In this document: piece after piece, positions 59,500 through 64,000 of the stretch
Numbering within the stretch: position 1 is the first letter of the stretch
How the letters are laid out: each line of letters starts with the position of its first letter
DNA from: Eonycteris spelaea
Lineage: Eukaryota > Chordata > Mammalia > Chiroptera > Pteropodidae
Direction: 5' to 3'
Assembly (NCBI GenBank): GCA_003508835.1
Contig: PUFA01000167.1
Coordinates: 992,001-1,056,000, forward strand
DNA: 64,000 nucleotides
Notes under the pieces: model-generated
Seen by the model: the letters and a program-made list of their open reading frames with translations, nothing else
Databases searched by the model: none
What the model was told of the DNA's origin: nothing
Translations under genes and position numbers: made by a program

Positions 59500-60130
59500 A
59501 TTCTTTTCTAGGTCCTCTCCTCTATAACCTTTCTGTAACATTTGAGATGATGATTTCCTCCTTGAAATCCCATTTAACTTATGATACTACTTAGTTCCTT
59601 TAAATTCTTGGATATAGAAATTCTCTTTTGCCCCCAACATTTTTCCCAAAGTGCAGTCCTAGCCCTGTGCTCCTCCCTTGGTTTGCTTTCTCCCCTTAGT
59701 TTTATTATGTCCTGGCTTCATTTATATATCCTCCATGTGGCAATTCCCTGCCCTACCCAAGATTGTAGCTTTGTACAACTCCAGGGGGCACCATTACATC
59801 CAAGTCGATGGGAATGCCACCCTCCAGAGTTATGCAATGCACAGGCTATGAGTCTATGCTCTGATTGGTCCTGACCTCTCTCCTTAGTTGCTACCCAACA
59901 TGTCAGGCTGTACATCGGACATTTTCATTTGGATGTCCCATCATCACTTCTACTTTATGTGTGAAAAGTGATCATCTCACTTTACCTCTCAGACTAGTGG
60001 CTTTTCCTCATCTTTCTACCACCATATAGAGAAACTCTATTCAACCAATCCTCAACCCTAAGTTCAAAACCCCAAGATCATATCCTCCCTCTGAAAGTCT
60101 TATCACTCAGGCCTGATCAGTCTGTCAAGT
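59500..60130 (+). mobile_element. LINE-2 ORF2 fragment, plus strand, interrupted
   Basis: Contains 'cattttcatttggatgtccc' and 'ctaagttcaaaaccccaaga', resembling sense LINE-2 ORF2. Interrupted by a palindromic element near 59771-59837. Confidence 0.5.
59771..59837. mobile_element. palindromic MITE-like element
   Basis: Left arm TTGTACAACTCCAGGGGG (59771-59788) pairs imperfectly with the right arm CCCTCCAGAGTTATGCAA (59820-59837); arms extend inward to about 29 bp with a small loop. Sequence around it is LINE-2. The left arm holds a CTCF-like motif (59778-59791). Small palindromic DNA-transposon relics have this form; I cannot name the family. Confidence 0.45.
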
Positions 60131-60627
60131 AACTGAGTTCTGGGCTTGAAACCAGCACAGATTTAGAAAGAATGCTGGTCGAAGTAGCCTGAGCTGAGGC
60201 TGGGTCCTACAGAAGGTGCTTGGCTGGGTGAAGCAAGGGGACCAATGTAAACTGTAGCGATAGAGTCAGAGGTCAGAACCAGAGCAGCAGTGACAGGGGT
60301 CAAATCTGAAGTGTGAGGAAGAGGTATACAAAGGCAATGAAGCAAAGGATCGGTGCTGAAGACATTGGGAACTTGTGAAAACACAGAGTCGAAGGCTCAC
60401 TAAAAATAGGCTGGGAGGAATTTGGGACCAACCATGAAAGGTGCTGCTTATATATCATGGGGACTGATCCCTAGGATCTTCCTTTTAAAAGTGGCTTCCC
60501 ATTCCCCATTGCCATTATCCTAGTTCACTATTTCAGCGCTTTAACCTTCTATTAGCTCTCCTTGCTTCCGACTTATCCCCCTACCCCACATTAGATTAAT
60601 TTTCTGAATCTGCTTTGAGCATCTGTC
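60131..60627. other. unassigned sequence
   Basis: 60.14-60.42 kb is purine-rich and may be an old LTR or LINE-2 relic. The minus-strand frame 60163-60384 has no familiar domain. Confidence 0.35.
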
Positions 60628-60800
60628 TTAGTCCATTCGGGCTGCTATACCAGCACCATAGCCCGAGTGGCTTATAAACAACAGATGTTTATTTCTCACA
60701 CTTCTGGAGGCTGAGAAGTCTGAGATTGAAGCACCAGCAGACTTGGTGTCTAGTTAGAGACCACTTCCTGGTTCAGAGACAGCATTCAAGTGTCATATCT
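60628..60800 (+). mobile_element. old interspersed repeat, same family as 22195
   Basis: 'gtccattcgggctgctatac', 'gagtggcttataaacaacag', 'atgtttatttctcacacttc' and 'tggaggctgagaagtctgag' are the head of this repeat. The 3' half is missing. Confidence 0.65.
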
Positions 60801-61403
60801 TAGAGAAAACCAGGAGAAATGGGGCTGCTAAGTGCATGGGGATAGTGTGTTTGTCCACTTGAGGCTTTTTTTGAGATTTGGGCAGCAGCGGCCTGGGCAG
60901 AAGAAGTGGGGCCCTGGCTGGGTGTTCATGTAAGAAGGCTTCAAAAGTCAGCAGATGGGGATAAAAAGAGGAATTCAAGTAAAGAACCAAGGGTTTATTC
61001 AAAGAGAAGCCAGTCAGAAAAACCAATATCCGAGATGAGAACAGTGTGTGAGCAAAAGTGGGAAGGAGAATTGGGCACCCCTGTGAGGATTTCAAGGTGC
61101 TACCGCTGCCGTCTCAGCTGGCTTGCATAGTTACTGTAAGATACACAATGACCTTCAACATAAATGGCACCTAGTCTGCATCTCCCTGTAAAGTAAGACT
61201 TGAAAACACTTGGTTTGGGGCTTTTTGTGCTGTTCTTTAGGTCATTTTTCCCCCCAAAAGCAGAACTTATCAATACTCACATGCTCAGGATGAATGCTCA
61301 TGAAGGTCAGGATCTGAATCTTTTAAGTAATCATGAGTCATACAAAAGATGCAGTAACATCATTGTCCAGATGATGCTTTGTTAGACGCTTCCCTTTCAC
61401 CAG
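60801..61403. other. unassigned sequence
   Basis: Frames on both strands near 60793-61130 overlap and lack domains. Nothing else recognised. Confidence 0.4.
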
Positions 61404-61479
61404 GTCCCTGCAGTGCAGTTTCCTGCCTTGGATGTTCTGGACCAAACTGTAGACTTGGATGAAAGCCAAACAGCTGAGG
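61404..61479 (+). other. candidate 76-bp exon (unproven)
   Basis: Acceptor GCTTCCCTTTCACCAG and donor CTGAGG|GTAAGT bound it. One frame is open throughout (F-P-A-L-D-V-L-D-Q-T-V-D-L-D-E-S-Q), acidic and hydrophobic. Splicing to 62587 keeps a frame for only another 22 codons before TAG, so it would be a C-terminal end or a noncoding exon. Confidence 0.25.
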
Positions 61480-61761
61480 GTAAGTCTAGGTAAGATGGAA
61501 GGCAATGTTGCTCAGGGGAAAACAGCTGGCTAATGTTATTCAGTTCATCTTGGCTCTCCTACCTGGGAAATTTTCCATTTTTATCAAATTCAATATCTGA
61601 TATTTCAATGTCTGAGATTGCTTTTGAGATCTCAAATGATAGCTCAAAAGGTCAAGAAAGTGATGTCACAATGAGAAATGATATTAGAAGCAACACATGT
61701 ATGATTTTATGCTTGTGAGAAAACTTTGGTGTATATGTATATATCACAGGACAGCTGTGTA

Positions 61762-61839
61762 CAGTAGTCCTCTCTTATCCACAGGGTATTTTCTAAGACC
61801 CCCCAGTGGATGCCTCAAACTGCACATAGTACCAAACCC

Positions 61840-61903
<64 letters not shown>

Positions 61904-62576
61904 GTTTTCCTAATACATACATACCTATGATAAAGTTTAATTTATAAATTAAGCATTGTAAGAGATTAACAATAATAACTAATAATAAAGTAGAATAATT
62001 ATAACAACATGCTACTGTAAAAGTTACGTGAATGTGGTCTCCCTCTCTCTCAAAATATCTTATTGTACTGTACTCAGACTTTTTTTTCTTGTGATGTGAG
62101 ATGATAAAGTGCTGACATGATGAGATGAAGTGAGGTGAATGACATAAGCATTGTGACGTAGCATTAGCCTACTATTGACTGTCTGACAATATTTAGCAAG
62201 GACTTTACTGCTTCTCTTTGGCATATCTGAATTGCCAGCATCACAACTCTTGAGCTTTGAGGCCATGATGAAGTAAAATAAGGGGTGACTTGAACACAGA
62301 CTGTGATAGTGTGACAGCTGATCTGATAACCAAGATGGCTGCTAAGTGACTTGATGGGTGGGTGTGTAGATATGCTGGACAGAGGGCTGATTGACATCCT
62401 GCACAGGGAGAAGCCCCATGAGCAAGATTTCATCACATCACTCAGAACAGTGCATAATTTAAAACTTGTGAATTGTTTATTTCTTGAATTTTCCATTTAA
62501 TATTTTTGGACCATGGTTGACTGTGGGTAACTGAGACCACAGAAAGTAAAACTGCTAATAAGAGGGGGAACTACTG
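61762..62576 (+). mobile_element. Tigger-like non-autonomous DNA transposon
   Basis: The 5' end CAGTAGTCCTCTCTTATCC is mirrored by the 3' end AAGAGGGGGAACTACTG, a terminal inverted repeat. The 5' flank is TA and the 3' flank TG (probably TA mutated), the target-site duplication expected of pogo/Tigger elements. Internal text ('ccccagtggatgcctcaaac', 'ttgtgatgtgagatgataaa', 'tgggtaactgagaccacaga') agrees with a known placental Tigger-class element whose exact name I do not claim. A (TA)n stretch (61841-61901) has expanded inside. Minus-strand frames 62060-62496 are within it and do not form a transposase. Confidence 0.8.
61841..61901. repeat. (TA)n microsatellite inside the transposon
   Basis: Alternating TA with two single-base interruptions, in an A/T-rich part of the Tigger-like element. 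Confidence 0.9.
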
Positions 62577-62586
62577 TGTATTTCAG

Positions 62587-62728
62587 GTCCCAAACCTTAC
62601 AAAAGACAACATGGATTAAGGCTCTTCATCATGCAAAGGCCTTGGACTACAGCCTAGAAATCAAAAAGCAACAAGAAGGCTAAGGCAAACACCACTGTCC
62701 CACAAAACTCCTTTCAGGACACAAAAAG
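62587..62728 (+). other. candidate 142-bp exon beside the transposon (unproven)
   Basis: The acceptor CTGTGTATTTCAG lies immediately after the transposon's 3' end, and the donor is AAAAAG|GTAGGT. The best branch-point match, TGCTAAT (62553-62559), is inside the transposon's terminal repeat, 28 nt from the AG. All frames contain stops before the donor, so it would be noncoding or contain a stop codon. Confidence 0.2.
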
Positions 62729-63200
62729 GTAGGTGAAAATTTACGCAATAGGTAATAAACAAAGACTATATTATTTCAGGGGTTGTAAAGACTGAAAATG
62801 TAAATTTGCTTGATGAGAGCTTGTAAACATTGATCGAGGACGCATAATAGGCAAGTAGGGATGTTTGAAAAATAATCCTAGTGTAGACTTTGAGGTCATG
62901 GAAAGGTATAAGTATGACATTTTGGGTTGGGCAGATCAGAGATGTGACTTAGTATGGCATTCCAACATTATTTTGAGGTACCTCTTTGTATCTCTGATGC
63001 TGAAGTTGTAACTTCACTTCTTACCATCTACATCTTTATTTGTATTCTCACATTTTAATTTTATAACAGAAGGGCTGTTAGGAACTGGGGTGCTGTCTCT
63101 TGTTTTACAGTAAAATGCTTTTATATATATATACTTTATGCCATTTTGATTGATGAGGAAAGATAAGGTCATCTGGCAAGTAATTAAAAGTTGTATTTAA
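62729..63200. other. unassigned A/T-rich sequence
   Basis: No gene or named repeat seen. Confidence 0.45.
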
Positions 63201-63204
63201 ATAA

Positions 63205-63357
63205 ATGTGAGCCATTGCCTGATGGGAATTTGTTGAAAATGTAGATTTCAAGGCCTACCTCAAGTCTAGTGTGAGATCCCCAAATCTACATTTTTAAGTC
63301 AGTTCACAAAGGACCTAATGTAGTTAGTCTCAAGATCATGGTTTAAGAAATACTGAA
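63205..63357 (+). mobile_element. MER5A-like hAT fragment
   Basis: 'gaaaatgtagatttcaaggc', 'ctacctcaagtctagtgtga', 'caaatctacatttttaagtc' and the ending 'ggtttaagaaatactg' match the MER5A family order. Confidence 0.5.
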
Positions 63358-64000
63358 AAAAAGAGCATTTCCTCCAAGAATGTTGCTAGCCCATAAAGTG
63401 CCTTCCTGTGAATTGAAAAAGGCACCCTTCCTCAAACATTTAATTTCCGTCTGTGGGACAGTAAATATACAAATCTACAGAGGTGAGTGGCACTCCAGAG
63501 GGGTGCAGTACATCGCCTGCACACATGTATTCAGCCTTGTTTCTTTCGAACTTTCAGTTTAAAGCTTATGCGTCCTTTGTGAATAGGAGGCTCCAGAGAG
63601 TGGGTGCATCTGTCCCTAGCAGGAGGCCCTGGCCAGAGGCTCATTATTCCTTGTTATCGTAATTGACTTTCAGCCAAAGCATGGACACAAGAAGAAACAC
63701 CCAGACAAAGCAAGGGATAGGAGACTAGAAAGGTAGTTTTAATTTTTTAATTAAAAAAAAAGTGACATAATATATACTATAAATAGTAATAACTTTACTA
63801 ATAACTTTAAATAAAATAGTAACGAGACTGTGGATACGCTATTTATTTTTGAAATACTACCAAGAATAAATCTCAAGTATGAATCACAAAACAAGTTACC
63901 ACTTTTACTTGACATTTTGGAATATTTGCTATTTTGTGCTTAAGTCTTTCATCTACAAAATGGCAACTTTCGGGGCAATTTGAAAACTTTATATTCTAGG
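63358..64000. other. unassigned sequence to window end
   Basis: 63.57-63.72 kb is slightly more G+C-rich and not visibly repetitive; the rest is A/T-rich. The frame 63380-63562 has no familiar domain. Confidence 0.45.

Noticed and set aside
62060..62496. Minus-strand frames inside the Tigger-like element as a transposase
   Set aside because: Too short, no DDE catalytic pattern visible, and the element's size fits a non-autonomous deletion derivative.
1..64000. CRISPR array, operon or prophage-like structure
   Set aside because: No regularly spaced repeats with unique spacers, no ribosome-binding-site-led gene runs, and sequence character is mammalian throughout.

Overview
The window reads as placental-mammal chromosomal DNA, intronic or intergenic. 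It is A/T-rich, it has no bacterial-style gene packing, and the longest open frames (171 and 181 codons) lie in a G+C-rich CpG cluster and in repeat DNA. I recognise no protein-coding gene, rRNA, tRNA or CRISPR array. The clade call rests on old repeats: many MIR and LINE-2 copies (therian-wide), diverged LINE-1 3' ends, MER5A-like hAT fragments and one Tigger-like DNA transposon (placental-wide). I saw no Alu, rodent B1/B2, carnivore SINEC, ruminant Bov-tA, pig PRE1 or horse ERE SINE, so I do not name a species.

Layout. 1-7960 is mostly single-copy sequence with one MIR and a possible 100-bp exon (1590-1689). About 7965-8810 is the only CpG island, a likely promoter, with an ETS-type site and an uninterrupted 29-T tract. 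A splice donor in the island and a strong acceptor plus polyadenylation signal near 10.1-10.3 kb could make a short two-exon transcript. 10.3-15.1 kb is mainly unique, with a long TA microsatellite. 15.1-23.5 kb is a dense field of MIR and LINE-2 on both strands, plus unclassified old repeats. 23.5-35.5 kb alternates unique A/T-rich DNA with LINE-2 and MIR, and holds a 48-bp exon candidate at 24.5 kb. 35.9-36.7 kb is a LINE-1 3' end. 41.05-41.66 kb (minus strand) carries protein-like frames that may be a decayed pseudogene. 43.4-46.6 kb is repeat-rich. 46.6-53.1 kb is mostly unassigned. 53.8-60.8 kb is almost entirely repeats, including a MIR nested in a LINE-2 and a small palindromic element. 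61.4-62.7 kb has two possible exons flanking the Tigger-like element.

No gene set acts together here. The interpretable biology is one probable promoter, a few testable exon candidates and the repeat history. All exon calls rest on splice-site appearance and open frames only; no homology search was possible.
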